36,970 nt of DNA from Symsagittifera roscoffensis (GCF_963678635.1 NW_026970644.1:1-36970); one strand, 5' to 3'; shown: positions 18,513 to 29,814, counted from the stretch's first letter. Notes: generated from the sequence alone by a model not told the origin. Numbers and translations are program-made.

Positions 18513-20994
18513 TAAAAACATAGTAGAAAATACTTTGAATAATAATTTTTTACTGAATCTGAAAAGACTATACACTAAATTTGAAAAACTTTTAGGAAAA
18601 AATTTACAGTTTTATCATCATTATTCTTGTTTTGTCATATTCAAAGGTTCTGATTGATGATAAAACCAGCAACAACCGAGTTCAAATTGTCTTGAAATTT
18701 TCAATGGAAATCAATCCGAAAATCTTCCATCTACTGTAAAAACTCCATGGGTTGCCAGCTTGCGGGAATTTTTTTGCGATAATTTGTAGTAAACGTGAAT
18801 CACATACAATAAGGAGTGCTTAAGTATTTGTTTAAAAACTATAAAAAAACTGGATATTTATAAAACATTGATTTATTGAAAGGTTTTACCTAGTAACCAT
18901 TTTAAAGTTTTCCTTGCTTAGTGCTTGTAAGAGTAATCATAGAATAGTGCGTAGCAGATATTGGGGATTGATTTACAAAAATTATGGTTTTCTTTTGCTT
19001 TTTTTTCTAAGATTCAGAAAAAAAATTGATGGCTGTTCTGGAAAATGTAACTTCTGCTATCATTTGAAAATTTCAAGATAATAATATACATCATTCTCAA
19101 CCAAAAATTTACTTCAAAATAGAAATTCAGAGTTGAAACAGCAAAATAAAATTATCAAGTAGAGGAAATCATTTAAAGACGTTTAGCAAAGGATTCATGG
19201 TATTAATTCAGCTTCGGATTGTTGAGCGTTCGTTGAAACGATACATTTTTTGATCAAAAGTTCAATTTCAAATAAAATTTTTTGTTCAAATTGGATTAAT
19301 TTGATAGATAGAAGATGAAGCAGAAACTGAGAAAATGAGATAGAAACTCAATTTAATTCATTAAGAGTTTTGAGATAATTTTACTAAAATTTAGCTGATA
19401 AACCATATTTTGAGAAAAACTCCGACATAAAAAGTGTCAAAGATTGGTATTTATGTGTAATTCATTAAAAAAGTTTGTTATCCTTTGTTATAGAAGGTAA
19501 CTTTTTATGAAAAATCAGATGTTTTGAGGATAGTTTTTGTAAAGTAAACTCAATCCGACATCTATTGGAAGAAGATACCTGAAGCATAAAGCAAAAACAG
19601 CTTTCAAGATCTACATTTCATTATTTTTTTAAACTATATAGAGTTTTCTTTTGCTTAATAAAAATCAGAAAATTACACAATTCTTCCAGTTTGCACCTTG
19701 ATTTCCTTTGCTAAATCAGTTTTTTGAGACACGCTCTCTTAGAAGTTTTTGGATATTGTAAATGTTAGTAACTAGGTTTCCTTGCGTCTTTCCGGAGTTT
19801 TTTAGAATATAACTATTAGAGCTGCTCCTGATTTGTTCTTAAATTGTAAAAACACTTTCATATTCTCATTTCTTACATATTTAAGAAAAATCTATCTCGT
19901 TTTTAGTCAATTTTATCAATTAACTGTTCATTTTTCATCATTGATCTGAAATTCTGTACTATTAAGGTAAATAACTTCTCTGAATTTGTATTTTTTGTGC
20001 AAATTTGGGTTAATCGTTGAGCAAAAATCAAGAAATTTTTTGGAATATTGCTCTTAATGTTCATTTGTATTGAGAGTCCTATTTCAATTCTCCTTGAATT
20101 GGACAACAAATTAGTTAATTATCCAATTAAAAGGTTAAAAATGGAAATTTTTTGACAAATTTGAATAATTTTTATTTTACTCAAATAATGCTAAAATTTA
20201 TCTTATTTCAATTTTTTTGTGAAAAAATTGGAAAAATCCATATTTCTATTCAAAGTTTTGTTTCAGTGTCTCAACATAATGCCAATTAAAATACAATTTT
20301 ATTATACTTTTAAAACCTAAACGTATTTAATTTTTATTCAATTAGATCAGAAGCAACAAAAAACTAGCCATCATCTTGAGATTTTTGCAGTTCTTTCCAT
20401 AAATTTGCGGTTTGTTCCAAAAACTTTGAAATTTTTGCAATTTTTTCCGAAAACTTTGAAATTTTTGTATTTTTTCCCAAATCTTGAATTTTTTGCATTT
20501 TTTTCCAAAAATTTGATTTTTTTCGAAGTTTCAGTAGGTTTCGGCATAAATTCAGGTAGATAGAAAATAAGATTATTCAATAATTTAGATCGAGTTACAT
20601 TAAAACTTATAGTGTTTTAAAGTTTTTATGAAATATTTTCAATTTTTGTGACAAAAACTCTTACCATTGACTTACCATGTACAAGAAAACTGAATACAGA
20701 ATCTTAATTTCACAACCTACACGTAATTAACCATTATTAACTAACAATTAGATAATCCGATCCAAAATTTTTGCGAAAAAACTAGACATTTCCACACAAG
20801 AACCAATTTTTTTTCAAAAAACTCGATTTTTTTCTCGAAGTTTTGTTAGGTTTCAATATAGGTTTTAGATAGTTTTCTCGTTGAATCAAACCTATAAAAC
20901 AATAACCAAATCATCTAAACCGTAGAAGCTAGCTAAGAAACGCAATTATTGGCAAAATCGAGCTCAAAAAACTCGGTTGCCAAATTTTTTTTGA

Positions 20995-21320
20995 AACTTA
21001 CCATCTTACCATCTGAAACTTCACCATCTTACCATCTGAAACCTTACCATCTTAATACATAGGAAACCTACCATCGTAATACATTAGGAATCCTATTCCC
21101 TAATGAGTTCTTAATTCCTTACAATGAATTTCTTAGACATAGGGAAATCTATACATGGGAAATTCGGGCGCCGAAAAAAACTTACCATCTTACCATCTGA
21201 AACCTCGTATCTTAATACATTGGGAAACCTATTCCCTATCTTAATACATTGGGAAATCTATAGCCTATGTTAATACATAGGATGACGACCGTATAGTCTA
21301 TAGCCTATGTTAACACATGG
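20995..21320. repeat. Terminal subrepeats of the right arm
   Basis: Inverted counterpart of 6140-6495: 'cttaccatcttaccatctga', 'cttaatacat(t/a)gg' and 'ctatagcctatgttaatac' words repeated in short tandem. Confidence 0.65.
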
Positions 21321-21333
21321 GGGTCGTCACCCT

Positions 21334-21353
21334 CCCCCCCCCCCCCCCCCCCC
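21334..21353. repeat. Run of 20 C residues at the right arm tip
   Basis: Twenty consecutive C at the outer boundary of the right arm. The equivalent left position (6134-6141) has only 'gagggggga'. Such runs slip in replication and sequencing, so the exact length is unreliable. On the complementary strand it is a G-tract. Confidence 0.85.
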
Positions 21354-21384
21354 TCGTACTGCCCGCGCATTTTTGTGCGTTAAT

Positions 21385-21623
21385 TGTCCTAAATTGGTCC
21401 AAATGGCCAGATGGCCATCTTTAAACCCTCATAACTTTACAAAAAATGATCACAGGTGAAATATCTTTTCAAATAAAAGCACAGAACAACAATACCTTTT
21501 GAATGATTTAAAAAAAATTCTGCCAAAAATGGCTAGTTAAAAAGTCGAAATTTGTCTGAAGAAAAAAAAACCCACCCCGAGCACAAATATTCCGTAACTT
21601 TCGTATCGAAAGTCGGAACAAGA
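21385..21623. repeat. Outer segment of the giant inverted repeat, right side
   Basis: Inverted match to 4811-5060, with landmarks listed there. A 62-codon frame overlaps it by chance. It ends where 'gttccgac' stops matching, and the sequence beyond differs on the two sides. Confidence 0.8.
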
Positions 21624-22650
21624 AGTAAATACCATGCAAAAAAAATTCAACAGACTAGCTGCAAAAAGAGGCTCGCTTTATTCTCAAATATTTCGATAAG
21701 TGTTTTTCAGTTAGAACTTTCACTTAAAGTCTGAAAGAATAATTTTTTATTACGCTGCAATTTACGCTTCTGTTGCACACCAATCCCACCATTTTCATAG
21801 GTTCCAAAAAGTTAGAAGCGAGAAAAATAAGTATAAAGTTAGGTTATAACTTTTAATTGTACCCTAGAGTACTACTCCTGGAGTGCTTAGCTTCCTTTCA
21901 CATACTTGCCAATGATAATTTCCCTCTTTATAAACCATTAAAGTCATCAGAGAAACAAATTTATATCATGAAAAGTTTAGGGTTGAGATATAATAGCTTG
22001 GCGATATGATGAGGTAGAAACCTTTGATATTGAACTTTCATTTCAATGTTTATAATTCAAATGTTTATAATTCAAAAATTGATGCCTTTCATACTATTTA
22101 AATGGATAAAACGTGGAAAAGCTGTCAAAAAAGATGGGCTCAACAAATAAGAACCAACAACTAGAAATTTGACTATCCTTGTAATGGAAAAGTTATTGAA
22201 ACTTTGTAAAGTCGTTTCCTATCCTTGTTTCGGAAATTCGTTATGTAATTTTCTTCCATAAACAAGCATGCGTTAAATTCTATCCATCCACGGAAAAAGA
22301 TTTGTCAAAGAAAATTATACTTTTTTGTTTTCCATTTTTTTGAGGTTCAAGAACTGCTCACGATGAAAGTTCATTTCTATACGTAGCTTTTTTCTGCAGC
22401 CAAACATGTAAGAAACTTCAGCCAAAGTGTAATAACAAATAGTTATGCGAACACTAAATAGTTTTTAAATCATTTCCACACTTTCATTAAATCGGGTAAC
22501 GCGATCGAGTAACGTTCGTTGTAAATAAGTATTGGAAATTTAGGATAAAAAATTAGTTTTTCCAACAAAGCACAGTTTTGGAAGCTTCATTAAGCGCTTT
22601 TTATACCATTTTTTTAAAAATTTTTCTTCTTTATTTTTTCGTTAATTCAA
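21624..22650. repeat. AT-rich flank with diverged direct repeat of 4250-4800
   Basis: About 21845-22420 matches 4250-4800 loosely in the same orientation. The rest has no gene, and its outer limit at about 22650 coincides with a clear rise in GC content. Confidence 0.4.
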
Positions 22651-22674
22651 TTTTTTGAAAACAATTGTAGAATT

Positions 22675-23220
22675 CTATGCCTTATTCACTAATTTTCTAC
22701 GCGTTTGTGTAATTTGAATATTAAAAAAGTTTTCTTTTTGCAGTTTTTTACGAATCAGGTCGGAAAATTCTGTGCTATTTGCAGAGCAACCGGCTTGTTT
22801 CCATACGATATCGGTTTTTGGGATTAAACTTTCTCCGAAGATGAAATGATTGGCTTTATTCAATTTGCTGATCAAGAGGAAGTTCATCCACAGATCTCTA
22901 TGGCCCATGTCGATGGCCTTCAATGGTGTCTTTCCATGAAACTGGAGCAAGCCTTTTCTTTTTCTTTGCCGCTGACATACGAATGCCCAAAATGATCAAA
23001 TCTCACTGCTGGTTTGACACCCAACCCCTGTCTAACAATGTGTTGAGGGATATTCGCCTCCCGTTGAGATCTACCGATGTTATAGGCATCAATGAGTGAG
23101 GACCATAATTTTTGCTGCTTTCCCTATTCAAGCTGATGATTTTTCTTCCATCAACTGCTACTAGTGTTCTCACTGCACTCACCCACTGGATGGCATTTTG
23201 GTTCGCTGATTACATTCAGG
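22675..23220 (-). pseudogene. Retropepsin-like fragment of a decayed Ty3/gypsy element
   Basis: Minus-strand frames, broken by stops, give 'PITSVDLNGRRISLNTLLDR' (about 23,090-23,030), where a retropepsin would have LLDTGA. Next comes a basic stretch and then 'ANHFIFGESLIPKTDIVW' (about 22,850-22,798), resembling the 'FILGxdfixxxDVv' strand that closes retroviral-type proteases. The catalytic DTG is lost (DRG). It follows, in the same direction, the LTR at about 24.3-23.8 kb, so it would be the 5' half of an element cut off at about 22,650. The family is inferred from these motifs; the frames are too damaged for certainty. Confidence 0.4.
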
Positions 23221-23368
23221 TGCCGCGTCAATTGTAGCCCCTCTCGTGCTTTTTACGGAACAATTTCGGTCTCCTAATTTTTCCGGCGTTGTAACCGGTC
23301 AAAATATGGCGTTTGTTTTTCTCGGCACCACCTTCTGCATCTGAGTGCTCGGCTACAATTTTTTCCAT

Positions 23369-23629
23369 CTAATTCTGTGACGCTTGCTTCTCATTTTTCA
23401 GTCTCATTTTCATCTCGATCTCATCAAATGCTAGTTCCTGTGTAATCGTTTTCGTTGCATGCGCCGTCGCTAATTCGCAGTCTTTAATGGGCAGTTTTTT
23501 CATACGTTTTTCATCCTTGGGTGGCTTGACACTCTCATTCGACCTAGTGTAGTTTGTTTGCACTGCCCCTAAGCCCAACTTGTGTTTAAGAGGTTTCTTT
23601 TCCCCTACCGTTTCCCACAACAGGCGCAA
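23369..23629 (-). pseudogene. Gag-like polar fragment, unidentified
   Basis: An 86-codon minus-strand frame, Lys/Glu-rich and helical in its second half ('LAFDEIEMKMRLKNEKQ'), lying between the LTR and the protease-like fragment where gag is expected. No zinc knuckle (C-x2-C-x4-H-x4-C) is visible. Its start is unclear because upstream sequence is degenerate. Confidence 0.3.
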
Positions 23630-23779
23630 TCGAACCTATTTTGAAATATCCACCTCGATTCCATTTCTTTGTTTGGTGAAGCCTGATCCTTCGGCACCAG
23701 GTTTTCGATTGTTACCAGAAGACGACGCATGCTGTCTCGATGAACTGAAAAGCGTTACCTAGATTTCATTTCATCTTCA

Positions 23780-24323
23780 GATAATCAGGTGGGGGCGTTT
23801 ATCCTTTAAGGGAGTATAAACAGTCACCAGCACACTGTCCGCAAATTATTTTCACGTTACATCAAGAGTAAGCTTTTCTCTTCTCATCATTTCTTCCGGG
23901 TTACATCATCCCGAGATATCATCTTAGAAGTCTCTTCGCTAGCAATTTGTTAATTGTCTCATCTTATCTCTACCATCGTTTCTCGAAACATATCAAATCC
24001 TTTTATGGTGCTTCCAAACGCTTCAGCAATATGCCGAATATCGGTTTGGATGTGTCACGTTCTTCAAGTGTGATAGCCGTTGCCCTACCGTTATGTATGC
24101 TATCTATCGATTTTCAATCCTAAAGAATTGGTAAACATTAAACAAGAATAGGTTGAGAACTCAAAGAAAACAATTGGTTCTGAAAGTCTTTTTTTAAGTT
24201 CTAACCAACATAACATGATGTTGCGCTAACACAAAACGTGCAATGTCAAGTGACCTGCTCAACGTAGTGAGCTCTCAATAAAAACAACTACATATCTAAC
24301 TTTGCCAATCCGGCCGGATGACA
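23780..24323 (-). repeat. Probable LTR (minus orientation) with preceding purine tract
   Basis: Reading leftward, 'tcctgggggaa' (complement of 24324-24334) is a polypurine-tract-like string, directly followed by 'tgtcatccgg', a typical TG... LTR start. It comes after the integrase and tail of the minus-strand element, just where a 3' LTR belongs. The far end is not defined because no second copy lies in the window; 23,780 is an estimate from where the gag-like frame begins. Confidence 0.45.
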
Positions 24324-25249
24324 TTCCCCCAGGAGAAAAACACAAACTAAAGTTTGAGTTTTAAATCCCTGCAGGGCCGGAGTTCTTATTTCCAAGTAGG
24401 ACAATGTTGAGTTTGGGGTCCTCATCGGACTGTATAACTTCTTGTGCCGTTTGTTTTTTTTTTCTAAGCTTGTTGAATTTCCTCGTCGTCTTGATCTTTC
24501 ATTTGATGTTTTTCTTGATGTTCATTTAGATCGTCTCTTTTGTGGTATATTCCTGTGTTCTCGACGCCTTTGCTGTGTTCGTTTGCTATCACGAGGACTT
24601 CGTTGTCCTGTATTTTCTGTAGACGGCCTGAAGAGGATAACATATTTTTGATTTCCATTGCTTGCTTTTCTTTCTTTGATTTTGGTTTTATGGCCTCCAG
24701 AAAATTTACGCAGGCTTTGTATTCCGACGATTTCTCATGAAATCCCATCTCCGAGATGAAGCTTTTCAGTTTGAGTTGGAAGTTGATTTACGGCCATGTC
24801 TCTTTTCTGATATTTTGTCAGTAGGCGACTCGATGGAAAATTGTTTCGCCGGTGGTTGGGTCGCGTTTTCTATCGCATTGATTGAGACCGTATTCCTCAG
24901 TGCCCCGGCTAGTGCTGATTGTCGGGCTCGGCCCGAGTTTCGCGTTGGTGCCAGGATTTTGGCAGCTTCAGGTGTCTTCTTTTTTAAACCAGTTTTAAAG
25001 TAGGAGCGGGGTTTTCAAAAGTCGATGACCTCGAGTCACCCGATGATGTTTATATTTAGCGCTCCGATTGTTTATTTGGGGTTGCCACTGTCTTTGTTCT
25101 ACAACTCCATCTGCAACCTCATTCCCCTTGTTGGTGTCCGTTCTGGTTTAACCTCTGTTCGTTTTCTATCAGGTTTTGCCTTTCGTTTGACCGGTCTTGC
25201 TTGTAGTTCCTTTCTAGTTAACTTCACTGGTAGGCCTGTCATGTCTTCT
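24324..25249 (-). pseudogene. Polar 3' tail of the minus-strand retroelement
   Basis: Between the integrase C-terminus and the purine tract the minus strand reads as Lys/Arg/Ser/Thr/Pro-rich pieces with frequent stops; the best is an 94-codon frame at 24464-24748 rich in Lys/Glu/Gln. It may be the end of pol or a decayed third ORF. No membrane segment, so not a clear envelope gene. Confidence 0.35.
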
Positions 25250-28200
25250 CAGAACATGGGATGTTGTGGTGTGTCAGGGGCGTCAATATCTAAAAAACGC
25301 AAAGAGGGTCCTGTTTTCGGAGCGGATTTAAATGCAACGTAGTCGCTAAGTCGTGACGGCCGGCATGGGCCGTAGATTAAAGGATTAGGAACGAATGCAA
25401 ACCTGCTATTTTTTAGTAGTCTTGATTGTTTTCCTTTTGCTTGTACCCAACGCTGTGTGTGGTGTATTTGTAAAAATTTTTCCATCAATACTTTAGAAAT
25501 TTTGTTTTCCTCGTACCCGTTCTATTGGTTTTGTGATTTTCGGTTCTACCTGAGTTTACACGCCTTTGTATCTTATATTTAATTTCTCCTTCTCATGAGC
25601 TGAATCTCGCCTAGTTTTCACACCTGTGTTATGCGGCTGTGGGTTTTCTGTGGCTGGTGTGTTGGATGATTGCAGGATCTGGGATTTTTATTGTGACCTC
25701 TACCTCTGATCACTTATTTCTGCTGGAATCGGAATGTGCATCAAGTTTTGGGATCTAAACAGGCGTGTTTGGGGTATTCCCAGTTTAAGTTATTAAGTGA
25801 ACTACCGGTTGCTATGTTGGAAAGTGGTGTATTGTCTTTTCTAACAAAATGGGCTTCAAATGGTGTTGTTTTTGTTATGCCGTGTGGAGTTACGCCTGAG
25901 AATTATGTTTTGATAATTTCCGCGACATCTGAGGCTAACTTTGACTAAATTTCAATGCGACGTCGAAACTACCTGAGCCCCTGGGAACTTAGACCACGTG
26001 TGTATAGCAACTAGTATAACTGCCTCTTTATTTTATTCATCCGGGAGGGGTCCTGCAAAATTTAATTGTACATCTTCGTTAGGTTCGACTACAAGTTCCA
26101 TTTGAAATGAGTGCTGTTTGCCTTTTACCGACTTCAAAACTTTACCTTGTTCAATTGAGACACCCTTGTGCCATCTGTTAGATTGAGCGATGGATATGGG
26201 GGAACCAGATGTGTTGGCAGAGATATAGTATGGCCGCCGATCCGGGGTGAGTGAGATGTAGACTATCGAGCACTGTCTGTCGGAGTTGAGTAGGCAGGAC
26301 GATCCGCTCGTCGATGGGCAGGCAATCATCTCACACGTGTAGGCAGTGTCGTATATTGTACCAGTTTTGTCCAAAAGACAGCTTGAGGGCTTCCCAGTCT
26401 CGTTTTTTTACGAATTTGACAAGTGGGTGCACATTCTGGTCGTTTCGGGTTGCGGCAGCAATGAAATTGGTTCCCAACACTCTAGCAGATTTATTCTGTA
26501 AAGTTGGGTGTTCTCGATTTCTGTGTTTGTTTCCTTGTGGACTGTTGCCATTTTGTGGCTGACTTCCACTTGGCCTTGTTGTTCCCACGCGGGCTTCGAT
26601 GTCATTTTGGGTGGTTCCACGTTTGGATGGGTTTCCTCGTGTTTGGGTCCACGCTGCTCACGCAGTACTCGTGTATTTCATTTGACTCGATTGATAGTTA
26701 TGATTGCGTATGTGCTTCTTGGGTCGTTGACTCCGTTTGGGTAGAGGATGACGGCTTAGTGCAATCCGTTGTTTTGGGAACAAAACTTTTGTTGTCATTC
26801 TTTGTTTCCATAGTAGGTTTTTTACTCGATTCCGCTTGGCTTGTACTGTTGTCGCTGAAAACTATTTTTGTGAATGATGATGCTTTTCTCTTCTCTGTTG
26901 CTCGCTTGATGTTTTCTCTGGCATCCATGTTAGTGACTGTTGTTGGTTTAGAATCTGGTTGATTGGCGTGCTTTTCGATTGTCCTTTGTCTATGCCAGTG
27001 TGGATCGGAAAGGCTCACTTCCAAATTGGAATCTCCTTGCCATTTTTTGGTGCGGGCACTGGTTCTGCTTCGATCATTGTTGCTTAAGGTGTAGTTCCTT
27101 GAAATCCTTTGTAGTTTTTGCTTTTCCGCATCTTTTTTGTGTTTGTTAGTATTCGCGTTACGTTGACAAAGTTTGTTTTTCCTTTCAGTGTGTTTGTTTC
27201 CGACTGGATGTCGGAAAAATTTGTGAGCGAGTGACTGAAATTTTATTGAGGTGCTTGAGTTTTTGTGAGTTGTTTGAAAAGTTTGGAATGCACTCAAAAT
27301 TTAGTTTGTCTTGTTAGGGTTCTTTCATGTTCCACTCGTTTTTTGATCAGTCGATTAGGTGCTCGCTTTTGATTGGCCAGTTGGTTTAAGACATGTTGAT
27401 TGAAACCACCACAAATTTCTAACCATACTCACTGGGATGCATTGCTAATCCAACAGAATTTCAGGACATAAAGTCAATTAGTCCCATTTTGTCGCACGCC
27501 TGGTGTTTAGTGTCAAAATTGAAATGGATTAGCCGATCAATTCATCTTTTGAGTCTACTTTGACTAGTTTTCCATCTTTCGCTTGCGCTTAATTTACTGA
27601 TTAAAAAGCCTGGTGGTCTGTGATGACGGTAACAAATTTCCCGTACAAATAGTATTTGAAGTGTTCTTTTGTCTATACGACTCCCAGGAGCTCAATTTTG
27701 TTTATTCAGTAATTTTCTTCTAATCAATTTAGGAATCTTGACGCGTACGCGATTTCCACCCAACCAACCCTCTGATGGGTTCTGCTCGGGAAATGCGCCT
27801 AGACCAAAATTGGATGCGTCGCAAACCACGCGGGTTTCAAGATTTTGGTCGAAATGTTTTTTTTTGTGTGATTTTTGAAACTATTTTTTAAATCTTAATA
27901 AATGTTATGTCGGGTTCCGATGTCCAATCTAATGAATATGTTTTTCTGTGTTTTTAGCAACGGACGTAGTCTGTGGCGATTTGTGCCAGATGTGGGATGT
28001 ATCTTATGAGATGATGTATTGAGCCCATAAAACTTTTCAGTTGTTTGAATGTTTTTGGTGGAGCTAGTTTTTCTGTGGCTTCTGTTTTTTTTAAAGGTGT
28101 GGTGCCCTCACTATCTCTGCTGTACCCTAGCCATTCTATTTGTTTGCACGCGAACGTCTCTTTGTCTATAGTGATAGCAATGTTTTCTTCATCGAGCTTT

Positions 28201-28867
28201 TGTAAGACTTTTTGTCATGTGTTTTTGTGTATTTCCAACGAACTTTTAGTTACTATCAATATATCGTCGAGATATGCAAAGGTATTTTGCATTTTGTTAG
28301 CGTGAGTTCGATTTTTTTTTGGAACTCTGCCGGCATATCCGCGAGGCTGTTAAACTTGTTTGGAATTCATAGGTTCTCGTGGCGTTTCCCCCGATGACGC
28401 TAAAATTCTATTGTTCTCGGGTTTGTTTATTCAGAGGGATTTGCGAATAAGCATACGGCAAATCGAGAAATATGAATAATGTTTGATATTTTGTCTCAGA
28501 TTTCATGGTTTGCGCGATGTTGTCTAATAGCAGTTCTAATTTCTGCTTTTGATATTTGTTTTTGTGAATGAAATTCTTTATTTTTTTTTCGAGTCTAACG
28601 CCAGTTTTACCGTTTGATATTTCTTACGGTAATCACGATTGGGCTGTTGAACTGCTCATCTAAATTTTTAACCAATTTCACAATATGTTTTTGATCTATC
28701 AGTTTGTTCAGTTCTTTTTCGACCCGTTCCTGAAGATGTATTGGTATTCGGCGTCCCTTTTGCAGATGTGCTTTTGTGACCTCGAAAGGTCTTCTCCCCT
28801 TCTTCAGTATCTTCCTTGTCTCTTTGATTGGAATAAAGTTTTTAACCAGCCAGACATTTTGTACCAA
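25250..28867 (-). pseudogene. Decayed Ty3/gypsy pol: RT, RNase H, integrase
   Basis: Read leftward, in several frames: an RT N-terminus with 'KELNKLIDQKHIVKL' (about 28,700); 'VKLALDSKK' (about 28,590); 'LFIFLDLPYAYSQI' (about 28,470-28,430); the active-site 'AYLDDILIV' (28,276-28,250); 'WLGY' and 'FKQLKSFMGSIHHLIRYIP' (the RT/RNase H connection); RNase H 'VVCDASNFGLGAF' (about 27,820-27,780) and 'ITDHQA'; a 'GLIDFMS' linker (about 27,460); a Lys/Ser/Thr-rich spacer open at 27,297-26,698; the integrase HHCC zinc region 'LHLTHPGSAAI' (about 26,240); the core 'EPNEDVQLNFAGPLPDE' (26,083-26,033); and the C-terminal 'HGITKTTPFEAHF...NTPLSNIA' (about 25,880-25,820). Many stops and frameshifts. The first catalytic Asp of integrase, normally DFAGP, is Asn. 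The element is dead. Confidence 0.85.
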
Positions 28868-29146
28868 TTCCTATGGCTTAGCGCACCTGGAATGTTTCGA
28901 TCGTGTTTCTTCCGTTGACGCTTTTGTGCTTCAGCGTTTTCGCGTCTGTAGAAATCATATAACTCTTGCTTCTCTGAATGACGTCCCTTACCTACGCTCG
29001 GGGTGAGGTTTTTTCCCTCGTTTTGTGCGTAGAAACAGAAATAACGACATTGCTCCTTTGCTTCTCGTTTACATCATGTTAGGCCTTATGCCAGATATCA
29101 GTCTTGCTTGCTGCTGTACGTCCTAATTATTTTTGGTAGATATCTC
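28868..29146. other. Junction between pol remnant and duplicated segment
   Basis: The upstream part of the minus-strand element should continue here with protease and gag, but only basic, interrupted frames are seen. The stretch ends at 'taccagtcagtcat', where the duplicated segment begins, so the 5' half of this element has been lost or displaced. Confidence 0.4.
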
Positions 29147-29152
29147 TACCAG

Positions 29153-29396
29153 TCAGTCATGTATTTAAAACAGTATACCCTCAAAATGTTTAGCAACGTC
29201 TGATTCTGTCTCCGCTAATTCAGACGTTTGTGGATGTCAAATCGCCAAATTTGTTGGGAATCGCCCTGACAAGGAAAAACTTTAATTGAGAAATGACAAA
29301 AGAACTGATGAAACGTTTGCACCAATGACATAGTGAAAAGAAAAACTAGTAGTTGGTAAACATGCTGAGGGTATACTGTTCTAGATACATGCCTGA
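29153..29396. mobile_element. 244-bp MITE with 31-bp imperfect terminal inverted repeats
   Basis: 29153-29183 ('tcagtcatgtatttaaaaca' onward) matches the complement of 29366-29396 at 27 of 31 positions, both ending inward with 'gtataccctca'. The interior is unique and non-coding. A second copy sits at the same offset in the duplicated segment. Confidence 0.7.
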
Positions 29397-29798
29397 TTGG
29401 GACATACATATATCACAGTAAGCCTGGGCTTACAACAGAGCGCAACAATCCCCTACTGGATTTCGTCCTTTCATGCTGTTAGCGGGAAGAGAGAGCAAAT
29501 TGAACTGCAAATAGTTTTAAAAAGAATTGAAGATGATTCTAGTGAACGAAATGTTGCCAGCGACATTACCTGGTTATTCTATTTCTCGACAAACGACTCT
29601 AAGATTTCCTTTGCTGGTGACCTTCACTGGAGTGAGATCCCTCATGGAAAGGATGTACCAGGAGCTCACGCAGGTATAAGACCTTTGTTCAACGGCTGTT
29701 CGGCGGAGGTCTGCTATAATTTGAAGGAGATATCAATCAACTCATGGACAAATCTTGCTCGAAAAGAACGGGATCCTTGCCACCTCGGTATATGTTGA
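29397..29798 (+). pseudogene. Unrecognised protein fragment in duplicated copy 1
   Basis: A 133-codon frame, protein-like in composition ('ITWLFYFSTNDSKISFAG', then 'IRPLFNGCSAEVCYNLKE'), with an ATG inside the border of the MITE that is unlikely to be the true start. Two or three Cys and aromatic-rich strands could suit a secreted or envelope-type domain, but I recognise no family. The duplicate at 31642-32043 differs at only a few residues. Confidence 0.4.
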
Positions 29799-29814
29799 GT
29801 GAGCTGAAAGACGG

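Larger units (their letters stand above)
17868..21363. repeat. Right main arm of the giant inverted repeat
   Basis: Inverted partner of 6125-10815. The inner edge lies near 'gatatcaaaactgttgaaaa' and the outer edge at the C-run and 'ctcgtactgcccg'. It is about 1.2 kb shorter than the left arm because it lacks the blocks at 7303-7410 and 7703-8805. Mismatches and small indels are spread throughout, so the arms are not a trivial assembly copy. Apart from the zinc-finger ORF at its inner end it is AT-rich and non-coding. Confidence 0.88.

Noticed and set aside
24442-28918. Plus-strand frames, some hydrophobic (for example 26504-26962)
   Set aside because: They lie opposite the retroelement pol on the minus strand, where RT, RNase H and integrase motifs are recognisable in order; the plus frames are their antisense.
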